Shown here one piece after another: positions 11,514 through 27,000 of a DNA stretch of 64,000 nucleotides. This stretch comes from Ligustrum vulgare (taxonomy: Eukaryota > Streptophyta > Magnoliopsida > Lamiales > Oleaceae). Location: positions 23,224,859-23,288,858 of the forward strand of contig OY743184.1 of assembly GCA_963555705.1 (NCBI GenBank), written 5' to 3'. How positions within the stretch are numbered: position 1 is the stretch's first letter; the number at the start of each line of letters is the position of its first letter. The notes under the pieces were generated by a model. That model was not told the origin of the DNA. It was given only the letters and a program-made list of their open reading frames with translations, and did not search any database. A program made the position numbers and the translations under genes.

Positions 11514-14500
11514 CTGCACAACAAAGAAAAATATGTAGCGAAGTTGACTATAGTTGTATTAACTCGGAAAATACAAGAAGCAAATGGATATGCTACAGGA
11601 ATACAAGAAACTGCAAATTCATTGGGCTCCTTTGACGGACAAGTTACCTCAGCAGGATAAGACTTGAACATGGGTAAGAACCTTCTCCGACAATAACTGT
11701 TGAATACAAGAGTGAGTATCGGGAGAGGAATCGTTAAGCTGGAAGCAAGTGGAACTTTCTTCAGACCAAATATTCCAATGGCAATGACTTGCATCAGTAT
11801 CAAGGAAAATATTGTTGAATCATATACCACAGGCCAAAACTTGCCACCAGTTTCAAACTTGGGTGCATAAACATTTAATAGCTGCACCAAAACCAAAAAG
11901 AAACAAAATCAATTGCCAATAGAACAATCAAGTGGCTACTAACCACTGACAATAGGAATCTGAAGAAGATTACAGACTAAGTGATATCCCCAACAATTGC
12001 TGACCTGCTTTTCCACTCAAGAATGGATAATTCAAATTATAAATGCCATTAAAAATCAAAAAGCTAAATTTAAGGGAAAACGAGATGTTTTACAAGGATA
12101 GAAAATCAATCACTCTCTAATAAGTTCTTAAAGCTATTGTGTTCGGTTGAAACAATTATTATATATTGACCTAATAAAGAAAGAAACAACGGAAACGTAA
12201 AGACTCGGGAAAGGAACTCAAAAACATAAGAGGCAGAAGTCCGAAGTTTACTTTATGTATTTTAATTAGCATTGATTAAGTTTTCTTGTTTGTGCAAAGG
12301 TTCAAGATTCCAGTTACTGAAACAGATTGGTGCTGAAAAATCAATAAAAATGACACATAAGCAAAGAGTTTTTGGGAATTCTTTTCAGTAAATTTCTAAA
12401 GTCTCAAATCAGAAGTGAAAGCCTTGCACACAACTTAAAGGAAGCCAGTCAAGGTTTGTTTATTTGTTGACACTTCGAAATCATTTAATCACGTAACCGC
12501 ATCAATTACAGCAAACTACAAGTTCCAAATTTGCTTTGTTGTTAAATAAATATTCATTATTTACTTGTTTTTGCTTTAGATATACTACATTTATAATTTG
12601 TAGGGAATTACACGTTGATTCCCCTCTTTACTTAACGCACAAGATCTTTTGATGTTCAAAGTAAAAAATAAGCAAACAAGAAAATAATAAATACACATAA
12701 AATTTACGTCGTTCGGCAACTTGCCTACATCCATAGACTCTCATCAAATCCTTTTAATATATATTAAATTGTTATAAATATATAAACTTTCACTCACCAA
12801 CCCAATTTCACAAACCACAGAGAAAATATTAATGAGCTACTATCTACCCACAAGTTTCTATCCCTTTAATTATCCCACAAGAAGTTACAAAAAACTATAA
12901 AAACAAAGCTTATCAATTTTCTCTCTATTTGATCACAATATGACACTCTCCAATATGTTTGTAGTGGTTCATTCTGCCTCTGATTTCATCTCTATTTATA
13001 GAGAAGATTTCTCCGCATAATTCACTTAAACGCGTAAACTTTCGGTGGAAGAAATAAATTGTTGCCAAATTTGTTAAAAAACTCTGACATATTCCAATGC
13101 ACCACGTAAAAGCAAAAGACAAAGTTGTTGTCATAATTAGTCTACTTTAATTATTACTAATGGCCCTTTTGCTTTAATCATGCATTTGTTGAATTTTGAG
13201 TCCAATACCCAACAATCTCCACCTTGACATAAAATTCTTTCAAGCCAAAAAAAATCAAATTTAAACATTGGGTAACAGACAAGTATTTTTTCACTTTGAC
13301 GATCTCATACTCCACCATATGAGTATAATTACTCAAAATTATAACGAACTCCTAACTTTTTATCGGCTCATGTCGAAACAAAATTGCTGAAAATTATGGT
13401 GCAAGTCCCATGTTTGGTTCTCCTTAGAAGTTCATCAGCCATCGACATAAATTAAACAACATACCTTACATCTAAACCAAACAAATGTTGCATGCCAACA
13501 CATGTACTCGCGCCAGTAAGAACACATCATCTATCATGACAACTGGTGTGATGCCATGGGGATGTCTCATCTTTCTCAGAGTACATCACCACCACCCTTC
13601 ACCAGGAGAGTTGCATTATCCTTCGAGCAGTTATCCGAGTCCGCTCCACCTTTTGGGGAATTTCTTCTCAAGTGCCCGAATTGACCATAGTTCCAACATG
13701 TCACCTTCTTCTTCATGGAGTTCCCCGTCTTCTACTTTTCAGTAACAAACAAATTATTATCAAATGAATTATCTTCTCCACCTAATCTCCGCTCTTCAGA
13801 GATCAACTTATTTGTAAATTCTGCAAAATCCACCGTTTCTTTCCCGTACATCAAAATTGGCTTGATGTGCTCAAACATGAATGGAAGAGACCAGATGAGC
13901 CTCAATTCTTTATCCTCGTCTTCAATCTTGACTCCAATAGATTCCAGTTCAAAAACAATCCCATTAGAATACTAAGATGGTCAGAGATTTTTGTACCTGC
14001 ATTCATTCTCAAACAATGAAATTGCTCCTACAAATACAACATATTTGACAAGCTCTTTGTCTTTTTCTTTGTCAAAACTCGGTTGATTTTCCCTTCAAAA
14101 CTTTGTGCAAACCCACTTAAATCAAAACATCCTTGCCTTATACTTGCCACAAGCCAAAATTGATTCTCCCGTTAAATTTCTCGACGTCCTACTTAACAGA
14201 TATATTTTCTTTTGCTCTAAATTATTTAAACCACCTGTTGCTCTGATACCACTTGTTAGGACATAGTATATCAATTTTGCAAAGTTAGAAATCCAAACCC
14301 CCAGGCCCAAGAGAGGTTTAAATCCAAAACTAACCGGTAATGGGTGGAGTAGCTCACTTAGGTTATATGGTGGTTTATTTGTGGAATTTGTTTGTATACT
14401 CAACAATTTGGTATCATTGTTGGGTATTGGACCCAAAATTCAATAAAGGCATGATTAAAGCAAAATGGCCATTAGTAATAATTAAAGTAGACTAATTATG

Positions 14501-17500
14501 ACAATAATTTTGTCTTTTGCTTTTACGTGGTGCAGTGGAATATGTCTGAGCCTTTTGACAAATTTGGCAACAATTTGTTTCTTCCACAGAAAGTTTACCC
14601 GTTTAAGTAAATTACGTGGAGAAACCTTTTCTATGAATAGAGAAGAAATCAGAGGAAGAATAGACCACCACAAGCACATTAGAGAGTGCCATATTGTGAC
14701 CAAATAAAGAGAAAATTGGCGACCTTAATCTTTGTAGTTTCTTGTAACTTCTTGTGAGATAATTCAAGGGTTAGAAAATTGTGGTTAGATAGTAGCTTTG
14801 TATTAGTATTTTCTCAGTGGTCCGTGAGATTGGGTTGGTGAGTGAAAGTTTATATATCTGTAACAATTTAATATGTAGTAAATGGCTTTGGCGAGAGTCC
14901 GTGGACGTAGGCAAGTTACCAAATCACATAAATTCCTGTGTTCGTATTTATTTTCTTGTTTGCTTATTTTTTACTTTGAACGTTAAAAGATCATGTGTGT
15001 TAAGTAAAGAGGAGAATCAACGTGTAATTCCTAACAAGTGGTATCAAAGCCGAAAAGATTATCTGGTGTATGCACGATCGAGTGGATGAACGAAACTCCC
15101 CTAACAACGGTAGATGAATCGAGATGATGAGCCCCAAGATGAAGGATTCCTGTGGTTTCCACGAGATGGTAGATCCATGGTAACATAGTGTGCTACAGCT
15201 ATGGTGAATTATCTCGTTGAATGGTGATCTCCCTGAACATGAGGAATGTGACGGGATTTATTTTGAGGGGAGGGGGGTCAAATGGGCCAGGTGTACCTCG
15301 TTGGCCTTATTTGAGGAAGGGATTGTTGAGAATACAAACAAATCTCACAACAGTTGTGAATGAGGAAATAAACCACCATATAACCCAAATGGGCTACTCC
15401 ACCTATTACCAGTTGGTTTTGGGTTGAAACATCACTTGGGCTAGGGAGTTGGACTTAGGACTGGGCAAAATTGATATCCATGTCCCAACATAATTATGAG
15501 CATGTGATAAGTGCCTTTGGACATTTTATGATAATGGAGAGAAGTACACATAGTTTAACACAATTAGATCGAGAATTATTTTGTCCTAGACGAGAATAGT
15601 GGTTGGCACTTTGTTCAGATAAGGTCGTAGGGTTTGATACTCTATCAATTATGGTACGCAGTTTATTTTGACTATGGGGAATATCTATCATAAGTATTGA
15701 TACTAGTAAACTTGTGGAAGTGTGTTGGACGTGACTATTATGTGTAGATTAATTTCTATAGCGGAAATTAATATACACTGGCTGCATTACAAATTACCTC
15801 AATTCACTACTCGGTAGTGGTTGCTACTCGTGAACTCAATGTGGCTAGCTCAGTACTTGTTGACAACCAAATAATTATTCCGTGATTGTACAACAAAGAA
15901 ACTATTATAGAAAAAGCGAGTTTAAATGAGAAAATAATTATTTTAGAAAAATGAGAAAATAATTGAAAGGGAGAAACTCAGTTTAGCCCGATTTAATTAT
16001 CGGTCATCCGTCAACTGTAAGATATGAAGTTGGTAAATCAAGATGATCTAATTGCAAGGGAGTAAAATATTATTGCTTTTGTGACTATATAATTTAAGAA
16101 TTCAGTTATCACTTTTAGGCTGCGTTTGATTTGATTTCTTTTCCAGGGAAAAGAATTTATTTTCCCACTTTCTTCAATTTTAGGTGTTTGATTGCCAACC
16201 TTTTCTAGGTAATTCCATTTCTCACTTTCTTCCTCACGAGCGGCATTTCCTACTTTTTAAGGAATTCACTTTCCCATGTACCCAGGTGCTTTTATTTTCT
16301 AGGGAAAGTTTTGTACAAATTTTGTCACGTTTAATCATTTATGTTGTTTTTAATTGATTTATTTTTTGCCCAAAAATTAACATTATTATTATCAAGCACA
16401 AATGTGTGCAAAATAACTAAATTTTACTTTATTTGTTATGAAAAATAATGTCAATCAAAAAATAAAAGTTAAAATTTTTTTCACTTTTTCTACCTAGAAA
16501 ATTAAACCAATCAAAGAAATAAAATATCCAATTCCAGGAATTCAATTATCAGGAATTCAATTTCCTAGAATTTATTTTCTTTCCACTCAAATCCCACATT
16601 CGCTATCAAACGCAACCTTAGTGGAGCAGAAACGAATAAAAATTTTTTTATGGTCTCAAAGGTCAACTTGACTATAGTTCCATTATTTGAGCTTAAATTA
16701 TATAGGTGTCCAATCAGATCCCTTTAGTAACTTCTTAAAGTCTTGAACCTAATTGAACTACAATGAGAGTTCAGGAACTACATTAGTAAAAAGGCCAAAA
16801 TAGTTTTCTAGACAAAGCAAGACTTGCAAAAGAGCACTATAGCTATATATACATGTCTAGGGGGGGCAAGTCAGGGAGGGCAACAGCTCTGGTGGTCAGT
16901 CCCCTGTAGACAGAAGTTGCTTTTTCTTGTTCCTCTAGTGTGATTCCAGTATGAAATAAGTCTAGCTCTTGGATTTGACATTTCTTGGTGCCCACTCACC
17001 TGTACAGGCGATACTTGAAAATAATACCAAAGGCTTTGGGTTAGAAGCTTGAATATCAAGAGAAGATTGGAGCTTTTAGCTGTTTAGTCTGTAATTTGGG
17101 ATCAGTTATTAATCATGCGTCGAAGATAATCACCTCATATGATTAATTCATTTTGATTGGCACGTGAAACTTATTAATTTAGTCAGGGACCGAGGTTAAT
17201 ATTTTTTAGTAATTTTACATATTCTTTAACTTATTTTTCACCACTGACATCTTTGACAAGTTAAAATGCACTTGCTGCATCCTAGATTAAGTGACACAAA
17301 GAGGCAGTAAATCATTCTCTCAACCTATTCATGCAGATACACAGTGATATAGTTTTAAGTTTGAAAGAACAAACAGAAATATGATCTACTAACCAGGTTA
17401 CGATAGATGATATATCCCAAGCAGTAGTATCCCAGTAGAAACGGCAAAATTAGGGGTGCAAGGAAGAAGTATGTAACACCAAGAAGGCTGAAAAAGAGAA

Positions 17501-17971
17501 TCCTGGGAATTTCGCTGTGGTAAGGAATTGATGGAACCTCAAATTCCTCATCAGAATTCCCCCAAAATATACCTTTTAGGGAAATCCACACGGCGGACTT
17601 CAGCTGAAAAAGTTCTTTAGATACGGTTTTGGTCCATCCTGAAGTTACGACATATGCAATGAAGAACGATGCCTACAACAAAAACATCATAAAATTAGTG
17701 TCTTAAAGAAATGCGAACTAATGAGCTAGTATTTGAACTAAGGTACCAACCTTCCTAGAATGACATTTCAACTACCATTAAACAATAATAACAAATTAAT
17801 AGTTTCAAAAAATAACAACAAAATAATTATAGATCACTCATATTTCTTTATTAATGGATTGAATCATTAAAAAAACAAAATATAATGACAATCTTTCTTA
17901 ATGAATCTAGAGGGCAAAACTGGCAAGATAAATTTTTTAATATATTGAAGTTAATTCAAGAGATACCGAAT

Positions 17972-18051
<80 letters not shown>

Positions 18052-21000
18052 CTCATTAATGGATATATGGTGTTTCTTACCTGAACTTCAAGATGTTGAT
18101 TGACATTGACAAGACAAAAGCCAACAATCAAATGAGGCTTTATACAATTAAGAATTTACTGTGTTCAAATAACAACGTGGTGGAAAGGTGACCTTAAAAG
18201 TAATGGCTCTAAACTCACAACATATTATCATCATCTGCCAATCACAGTAAACATGACCAACAATATTTTCAATATTATTCTAGAAAGAAGCACATAAATA
18301 AAATCTTCGCATGTGCTCAAAGCAGTTTACGAACGAAACAGCGCTTCATCATACCAGAAGCATTTATTATAAAATCTTACAATTCCACATACGTTTTATA
18401 CATAGTTACTCTTTTTACTGTTTCATAAGAAAATTGGAAAGAGGATTGCACATAAGAATCCACTGCCGATCTTTCTTACTACCAAAGGGCAGCTTTTTTC
18501 TCTAAATTCTCTTTGGCATAATAGTTAGTTCTCTGTTTCCATAGAACAGTAAAAGACTAATTCAATCTTCCCAGTTAAGATAACTGGTCAAGTTATTTGA
18601 AACTTTACTAAATTAATCAAATACTCAGTCTAAAACTGAAATCAAACTTGTGCGTATAAAAACACTACAACACTAAATCTACTACAATACCATAAATTTT
18701 ATGGCATATTCTTCACATAGAGAAATGATCAAGGCCAGGATGATTATCTAGTTTCTTTGCCTTAGTACCTCAATGATTATTATTTACAACAGAAACGATA
18801 AAGGTCTACTTTAAGTCAAAGCTTGAAGTTAACAATGACAGACCGGCAACTAACAACCTTGACAGCAGACATCTCCATATACGTGACTCAGCTCGTAAAT
18901 TACGCTTCAGAAGTGTACTTATTCAATCAAGGTAACCCAAAGACTCAATTTCCTTTTTCAATAATTGACTTTAAGACCAGATACATTATATGAGTTGAAA
19001 ATTGCAGGCATCATTTAAACTAAGAAACAATTCCTCATCATATGTTTTTGTAGTCATTGTTGAATGCATATACCTGTCCAGGAACGGCTACAGCTAATAT
19101 TTCAGGAATTCTTTTCGGCTCAAGAAAGACTTCAACCCGGTAGAGAGCTGATCCTGACAGTACATTTGCAAAGAAGATGTTCCATATGAAGAACCACAGA
19201 ACTTTAATGCATGCACTTTTCTCAATCTGACTGAGGGCAATGTACCCTTGTATGGAGGATAACACTACCATGACAGGTGGCACAAAAGATAAAAACATCT
19301 CAAGAATGAGACTAGGAAGATATCCTGTAATTACTTGGCTGATAATTTTTCTGCAGGCACAGTAAACCTTACGTTACTATGAAATCAGATGTCCTCGTTA
19401 TATCATATTTTACGGACATTGCAGTAAGTTACACACACACACACACACACACACACTTTTAAGAGTGTTGGTGGAGCGCAAACGCTGAAACATAATAACT
19501 TACATACTAAGTATGCCTTTAAGAAAAGGGAACCAGATCTCCAACTGCTCCAAATGAGTAAGTCCTTGCACTATGATAACAGGTATAAGGAATAGAATAG
19601 TAATAAGAACACATGCAACAGTAACTGCAAGGTTGCACATCCATTTTTTAAGAAATGATGCAGAAAAGAAGGGCCAATAGACATCCTGTGGATCAGGAGC
19701 TGGCTCGGTTATCCATTCTGTTGGCTTCACCCCTTGTTGAATTTGCGTAGCTATTGCAGCACTAAAGCGAGACTTGAAGGACACAAAAGCAGCTGGAACT
19801 TCCTATGGATAAACAGAATTGAGTGATAGTATTGGAGACATTGTCCAAAAACATAATTTGGAAAGACAAATATGAATTGAGAACATCCATAAGACCAGGC
19901 ACCATGAAGAATAATGCTTGCAAGTGAGACTTCTTAACGGAAATAGAGTCAGCTGACTTTGAAAAATCAATATATTTGAGCAAGGGATAAAAGAATATAG
20001 ACTTTAGACATGCAGATTTAAGTGAACTCTTAGTTCTTAATATGCGCAATTACATTATTTCAAAAAAAAACCTACACAGCCCGGAAAATGAAATGGCTCA
20101 AAATGTTTTTGGTGTACTAGAAGTCCTAGATGTCAGCAAGTGACTATCATCTATACAAATTAACTTGCATCAACTTCTATCATTGGGGTAAAAGAACAAT
20201 GGATATAGCGTCGGTTAGTTTATTGTACCATAGTTTGAAATTTTAGGCTATGTTTGTTCAAAGTTTTATGTTTAAAAACATGTTTTTTTATGTTTTCTAC
20301 GTAAAATATGTGGTTGAAAAGTGGAGAGAGAAAATATGTGTAGCTAAAAATTGATTTGGGGAATTGTGTTGTAAAAAACATGTTTGCCAAACAGAGGCTT
20401 AAGAATTCAAGAGACATTCTTGATGCAGGCAAATGATTATTTGATGACTCGCAAGTCAAGAGGTATACGATATATATGGAATTTTATAGTTAAATTTGTA
20501 TAGTTACCATTTTCAGCCAGTTTCTTCTTGCATAGATATCCATTGTAGTATGATGCTTTGATAATAATAGTAAAAAGAAAGAGCGAGGGAGAAAAGGTTC
20601 TAATCTGATGTCTGAGTCAAAGAGTTTCTGGTGCACTATGACCTTATTCCTTCCTAGGGATAAAAGAGTTCAATTTGTTCTTATTCAATATGGTTGTGGA
20701 ATGTGACCTCCAGATCCCAAAAGACACCCTTCTCATTTAACCGAAAGCCCATCAATTCAGAACTGGGATAACAAAAATAATAGTAAGACTTCAGATAATG
20801 ATGGATGTGGGTGATGGGAAACGAATATAAGATAAAGGAAGAATTAGATAAGATTAAGTTTGTCTAAATTAGATTAGGCCCCTGTTTGGTTGCAATTAAA
20901 ATTCAAATTTTAATGTAAGTCCAAGTCAATAATTGATTTTAACCACACATTTTAGGGGTCCACAACTTTTCAAGCACACATTTCATCAACTTTTATCAAA

Positions 21001-24000
21001 ATCTACTAAAAATCTTATTTTAATTTCCACCAAACGGGGTCTAGATTAGCTTGAATAAATTAATAAAGTTCTAGTTTATTAGAAGTTCTTTTGATTTTAG
21101 CTTATTTGTCCTAAATTCTTCTTCTACAAACCCCTTTTTCTTTTCCGTTCCTTTTCTTCTTCAATTGTTCATTGTGAAATTGTTACGTTCGACGTCAGTG
21201 GGACTCCAGGCAGCTGAGAACTGAAAAGTGGAATGATAGGATACTAAAATAAAGAGGGTATTATGGGGAGTTCATTTAATAAATAGTATAAGCCTTTGTC
21301 CATAAATAGGGGGGTTGGGAGCTCACTTGAGGCATCGACAATATTGTGAAAATGGGGAAACCATTGGGAGAGTCTAGGCCTCTCGAATGCCTTGAAGTTG
21401 TGTAACCAGGTAAAGGTTTATGTTCTCCAAGAGATCACCGAACCGTGGAAGAAAATTTTGATGTGGACTGGCCTGTCATATATTGACAAAAAATTAACTT
21501 TGGGTACTGCAATTACATTGGTGGTTGCCAGATCTAGTGCAGAAGCAAAATTCAGGACTATGAGACAAGGGATATGAGAGTTAATGTTCACAGAGTTTGA
21601 TAGGCCCTTCATCAAGGAGAAGTAAGAGAATGGGTGGACATATGCCCCATTTGTCTGTTAAAGAAACACTTAGAAGGCATACTTAATTAGGGACTACCAA
21701 AGCAAGCTTTTTGTTCCTTGGCAAGCAGGCTAAGGAAATTTGCTGTTATAGTTCTGTGATTCCCAAATCTACGGCATTCGATTCCCAGATCTATGGAATT
21801 TGATTAATTTGAATATTTATGTAATTACATTTTTAGCCAAGTAAAATGCAATCATTCTAAATATAATGGCATCATATTCATAATTACCTTCCCTGCAATT
21901 GTAGATCGTTCTGTCCTCACGTTGTCTTCCATATCTTCTAGCTTCTTCTCACAGCTATCAAGTAGATCAACTCTCTTCCCAAAAAGTCCCATAAAGCCAG
22001 CTCGACCAAATCTTTGTCGAGAATCATTATTAGATTTCAAGTGAACAAGCCTTCTATACAACTTATCTGCACTATTCTAGAGGTAGTGCCATAACACACA
22101 TCAGAAATCAAAAGCAAATAAAAAATATTGACTACTATGATCGAAGAATTTAAACAAAATCTAACATCTGGAGTCTAAATCTGGATTCTCCTATATTCAA
22201 TATAGGAACAAAAATCTGCAGTGCGTGTAAATAATTATTAAAGGAAGATTAATATTCATTCCATTTTATCAATTAAGAAGAAGAAAGTTATATAGTCTTC
22301 AAAAAATTTGAAATGTCTGGAGGAAGTACTTCCATAGGCTGACTTACAAAAGAAATATTTTCTAGATGTACCACTGTTAAAGTGCTTAGAACAATTGATT
22401 TCAGAAATACATAATACGGACACCATACCATATGATAATCTAATGTCTTTCCAAGATTAGATCTCGAACAGGAAAATGAATTTATGATCCATTCAAAAGT
22501 TTCATAATATAATCCAGTGCAAAAGCATCATATAGTCGTATGACTCATACCAATAACCTATCAGCTACTTAGTCACCACTAGAATGCATCCTAAATTTTC
22601 TATATGTTCCAAATTAAACAATTTCGATTGCCTTAATTGTACAGATTAGCACGTACATATGAATTGTGATTCACAAGGGATAAAGCAAAATAACAGGTGC
22701 AATATGAAGATAATAGAAGCTCAATTGAAAAACATTCCCAAATATTATGTAATCTTTATTACTTCTCATAATTTTCACTGATGATTGGCCTATCTATATT
22801 GAATTATTCATTAATACTTAATATTCTGCATTTCTCTTAGAACATCTCAATGATTGAAAGCTTGGCCCATGATGAAAATAGTTGGGTGCAAGAAAACATT
22901 GTATTGAAGTCTCAAACAACAATATAAAGATGATAGCCATGTGTTTGATCACATCATTCCCAATACTACTTCCCTTAAGTTTCAAGGGGCTGAAACCATA
23001 TTGAAACTTTTGGAGAAAAATTGTATGTATTACCTTTATTGATACATGGTATATATACAGAGGAAAGGAGATCAGATCTGATCTTCTCAAATAGGAAACA
23101 AAATTAGTTAAATAAAAAAAAGAGACAGAGAATATTTACAGCAATAAAATAAACCTAGAAATCTGCATTACATGATTACAATCCCTGATTTTTAGGAACC
23201 ATATTGACTAGCTTGATTTCCTACACTCCTCCTCAAGCTGGTCGATATATGCTTGATATTCCTAATTTAGAACTTAGCTCATAGAAGTTAGGACGATGAA
23301 GTGCTTTAGTCAGAATGTCTGCTGCCTGCTGTTGAGAAGGAACATGTTTCAGGGTGATCATATTACTCTCAATCTTCTCACTGATGAAGTGCCGATCAAT
23401 TTCAACATGCTTTGTCCTATCGTGGTGAACAGGATTCTTTGCAATAGCTATAGCTGATTGATTGTCACAAAGAACTTCTATGGAATTCTCTGTTTTAATT
23501 CTAAGTTCTGAAAGTAGACGTTTTAACCAGATACCTTCACAGATTCCATGAGCTAGGGCTCGGAATTCAGCTTCAGCACTGCTACGAGCCACTACCTGTT
23601 GCTTCTTACTGCGCCATGTCACTAGATTTCCCCATACAAATGAGCAGTATCCTGAAGTAGATCTCCGGTCGATAGGTGATCCGGCCCAATCTGCATCTGT
23701 ATAAACTTCAAGATTTCTATTGATAGTTTTCCTGAACATTAGACCCTTTCCAGGATTACCTTTGAGATATCTAAGGATTCGATACACAGCATTCATGTGA
23801 TCTTCTGAGGGATTATTAAGAAATTGGCTGACAACACTAACTGCAAAACTAATATCAGGTCGAGTGTGGGTTAAATAAATCAATTTTCCCACCAAACACT
23901 GGTACCTACCTCGATCAACAGTTGGGCTCTCTGTCGAAGCTCTGACTCTGAGTTTAGTATTAGGATCCATAGGTGTCTCTGTTGGTTTACAACCACTCAT

Positions 24001-27000
24001 TCCAGTTTCCTTTAAGAGATCTAGGACATATTTTCGTTGAGATACTGAGATACCTTGACTTGACCTAGCCACTTCCATTCCCAAAAAATACCTTAATTGT
24101 CCTAGATCCTTGATTTCAAACTCTCTAGAGAGCAGATGCTTGAGATGAACCATTTCCTCTTCACAATTGCCAGTAAGTACTATATCATCTACATATACAA
24201 TTAGTATAGTCAGTCTTCCACCAATTGCATGTTTCACAAACAGGGTGTGATCAGATTGACATTGAGTGTAGCCATCTTGCCTTAAAACTCTTGTGAATCT
24301 GTCAAACCAGGCTCGAGGTGATTGCTTGAGGCCATAGAGAGATTTTCGTAATTTGCACACTTTTCCTTTAGTGAATTTGTCTTCAAACCCGGGAGGTATG
24401 TCCATGTACACTTCTTCAACTAGATCTCCGTTGAGGAAAGCATTTTTCACATCAAGTTGGAACAAGGGCCACTCTTGATTTACAGTAATGAACAGAAGAA
24501 CTCGGATGGTATTCAGTTTAGCAACAGGGGCGAAAGTCTCTTGGTAGTCAATACCATAGGATTGAGTGAACCCTTTCGCCACCAGGCGAGCCTTAAATCT
24601 CTCGACACTTCCATCAGCCTTGTGCTTGATTGAGAAAATCCATTTGCACCCAACTGTTCGCTTTCCTGGAGGGAGTAGTGTGAGAGTCCAAGTCCCATTC
24701 TTTTCAAGAGCTTTTATTTCTTCTAAAGTGGCAGCTTTCCATTCTGGCTCTTGAAGAGCTTCCTGGATAGATTTAGGAATCTGAATTTGGTCCAGGGATG
24801 TCACAAAGGCTCTATAAGAAGGTGATAGACTTGAGTAAGTCAAGTAGTAGCGAAGAGGATGTTGAGTGCATGAACGCACCCCCTTTCTTTCAGCTATAGG
24901 TCTGTCCAAGTCCATATTAGGATCTGTAACTTCCTCAGTTTCAGCCTTTTCTTGTGTGTTTTTAAGGGCGTTTGGAACTGGGTTAAGTTCTTGGCCCTGC
25001 TGAGTTTGTACAGGTCTTTTCCTCCTTGAGTAAACTTGGATTGGGTTTGGTTCGGGACTTGTGTGTTCAGGCTCAATTAGAGGATGCTCTACAGGAACAT
25101 GATAGTTAGGACTTACACTGGTTGAGGAAGGACTTTTGGTGGCTAAAGAAGGACTTGGCGATGGTACGATAGTCTCTATAAGAGTGGTATTTGAGGATTG
25201 AAGAGTGGTATTTGATGATGATTTAGTAATATCAATCAGAGATGCCCAATCCCAAATTTGTGATTCTTGTGTATTTTTCTCCCCCTGGGTGGCAGAATTG
25301 GAGTAATAAGGTTGTTCTTCGAAAAAAGTCACATCCATAGAGTTGAAGAATTTTTTGGTAATGGGGCAGTAACATTTATATCCTTTTTTGTTGGATGAGT
25401 AGCCAAGAAGAATGCATTTTGTAGCTCTGGCATCTAGTTTGCTTCGATTTTGTGAATAGATGTGTACAAATGCAGTACATCCGAAAACTTTAAGAGGGAT
25501 TTGAGACACAAGGTGTGAGTGAGGATATGTAGTTAGAAGAGTTTGCACTGGAGTTCTAAATTTAAGGACTCGTGAGGGCATTCTATTTATGAGATATGTT
25601 GCGGTGAGTACAGCTTCCCCCCAGAATCTTTTTGGGACATGAGATGTGAATAGTAGTGAGTGTGCCACTTCAAGAAGATGGCGATTTTTGCATTCAGCAA
25701 CACCATTTTGTCGAGTTGTGTCTACGCATGAACTTTGATGGATAATTCCATGGGATTGTAGGTAAGGGCTGAGGACAGAATTAAAAAAATCACGAGCATT
25801 GTCTGTTTTTAGTACCTGAATATTGGCTTGGAAATTGTTTTGGATCATTTTGTGAAATGCTTGAAAGATTTGACTAGTTTCAGATTTGTCTTTCATGAGG
25901 AATGTCCAGCTTACCCGAGTGTGGTCATCAATTAATAGCAAAAACCAACGTGCCCCATTAATATTTTGGATTCTTGATGGACCCCAAATGTCCCCATGAA
26001 TGAGAGAAAATGGTTGAGATGGTTTATGAGGCTTTGGTGCATAATGGTTTCGCGTATGCTTAGATAATTGACAAACATCACATTGTAAAGTTTGAGAATT
26101 TTTATTAATAAATAATGATGGAAAAAGATGTTTGAGATACAGGAAATTGGGATGACCTAGACGATAGTGCCACAACATAACGATATTATCCTTATTGGAA
26201 TGGCTTATTGACTCAAAACTACTAACAGATCGACACTGTGGACTAACTCTAAGACTTTTGCCTTTTGAATTGGCAGGAGGATGGTTGACTTCTGGTATGA
26301 GAAGGTATAGGCCTGCACAAAACTCAGCATTGCCAATCGTCTTCCCTGATTCCAAATCCTGAAAAACACAAGATTTAGCAATAAATTTAGTCTCACAGTT
26401 GAGATCTCTATTTAGTTTGCTCACAGAGAGTAAATTGCAATCAAGGTTCGGGACAAATAGGACAGAATTTAATACAAGTGCTGGAGAGAGATGTATTGTT
26501 CCAATTCCAGCAACTTTGGAGCATGATCCATCAGCTATGCGAATAGTGAGATTACTATGACATGGACTAAAGGATGAAAAAAGTAATCTATCACCTGTCA
26601 TGTGATCAGATGCGCCGGAATCCACAATCCAAGAAGTTGGATGTTCTTGAGTGACATGAAGAGCAAGAGGATTGTTACCTTGCTGAGCAACTCCTCCTGT
26701 GCCCATTACTGTAGGAATGGAGGGCTGATTTGCATTGTTGATTAGTTGCTGAAGAATCTCAAGTTGATCCTTGCTGAATGAAACTTGACTTGTAATTTTG
26801 GTACTTTCCGGGACAGCAACATACCCTTTGCTTTCATGGTCATTGTTAGGTCGGTTTGGCTTCCAATCCGCAGGTTTACCATGCAATTTCCAGCAAGTTT
26901 CCTTTTTGTGTCCTAGTTTATGACAGTGATCACACCAGGGCCTTCCCTTCCTTGGTCGATTGTCCTGTGTGTTGTTGGGGGAATACTTCTGAGCAGCCAT

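Larger units (their letters stand above)
12599..15490. mobile_element. Rearranged copia-like composite in HYP1-like intron 8
   Basis: The order is LTR-A (reversed), polypurine tract, gag remnant (reversed), primer site, LTR-B (reversed), 12 bp, LTR-A (forward), primer site, short leader, polypurine tract, LTR-B (forward). The whole unit is flanked by TAATT at 12594-12598 and 15491-15495. Neither half is a canonical element because each has A at one end and B at the other. Inverting the middle segment from about 14254 to 15036 would give two normal elements, A-A and B-B. The inverted primer-site sequences (AACAAGTGGTATCA) at the two breakpoints could have mediated that inversion. The structure is seen directly; the history is inference. 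Confidence 0.75.

Noticed and set aside
12925..13134. Similar 69-codon open frames here and at 14498-14707
   Set aside because: Both are read-through of the LTR-A repeat. Conservation follows from LTR identity, not from a gene.
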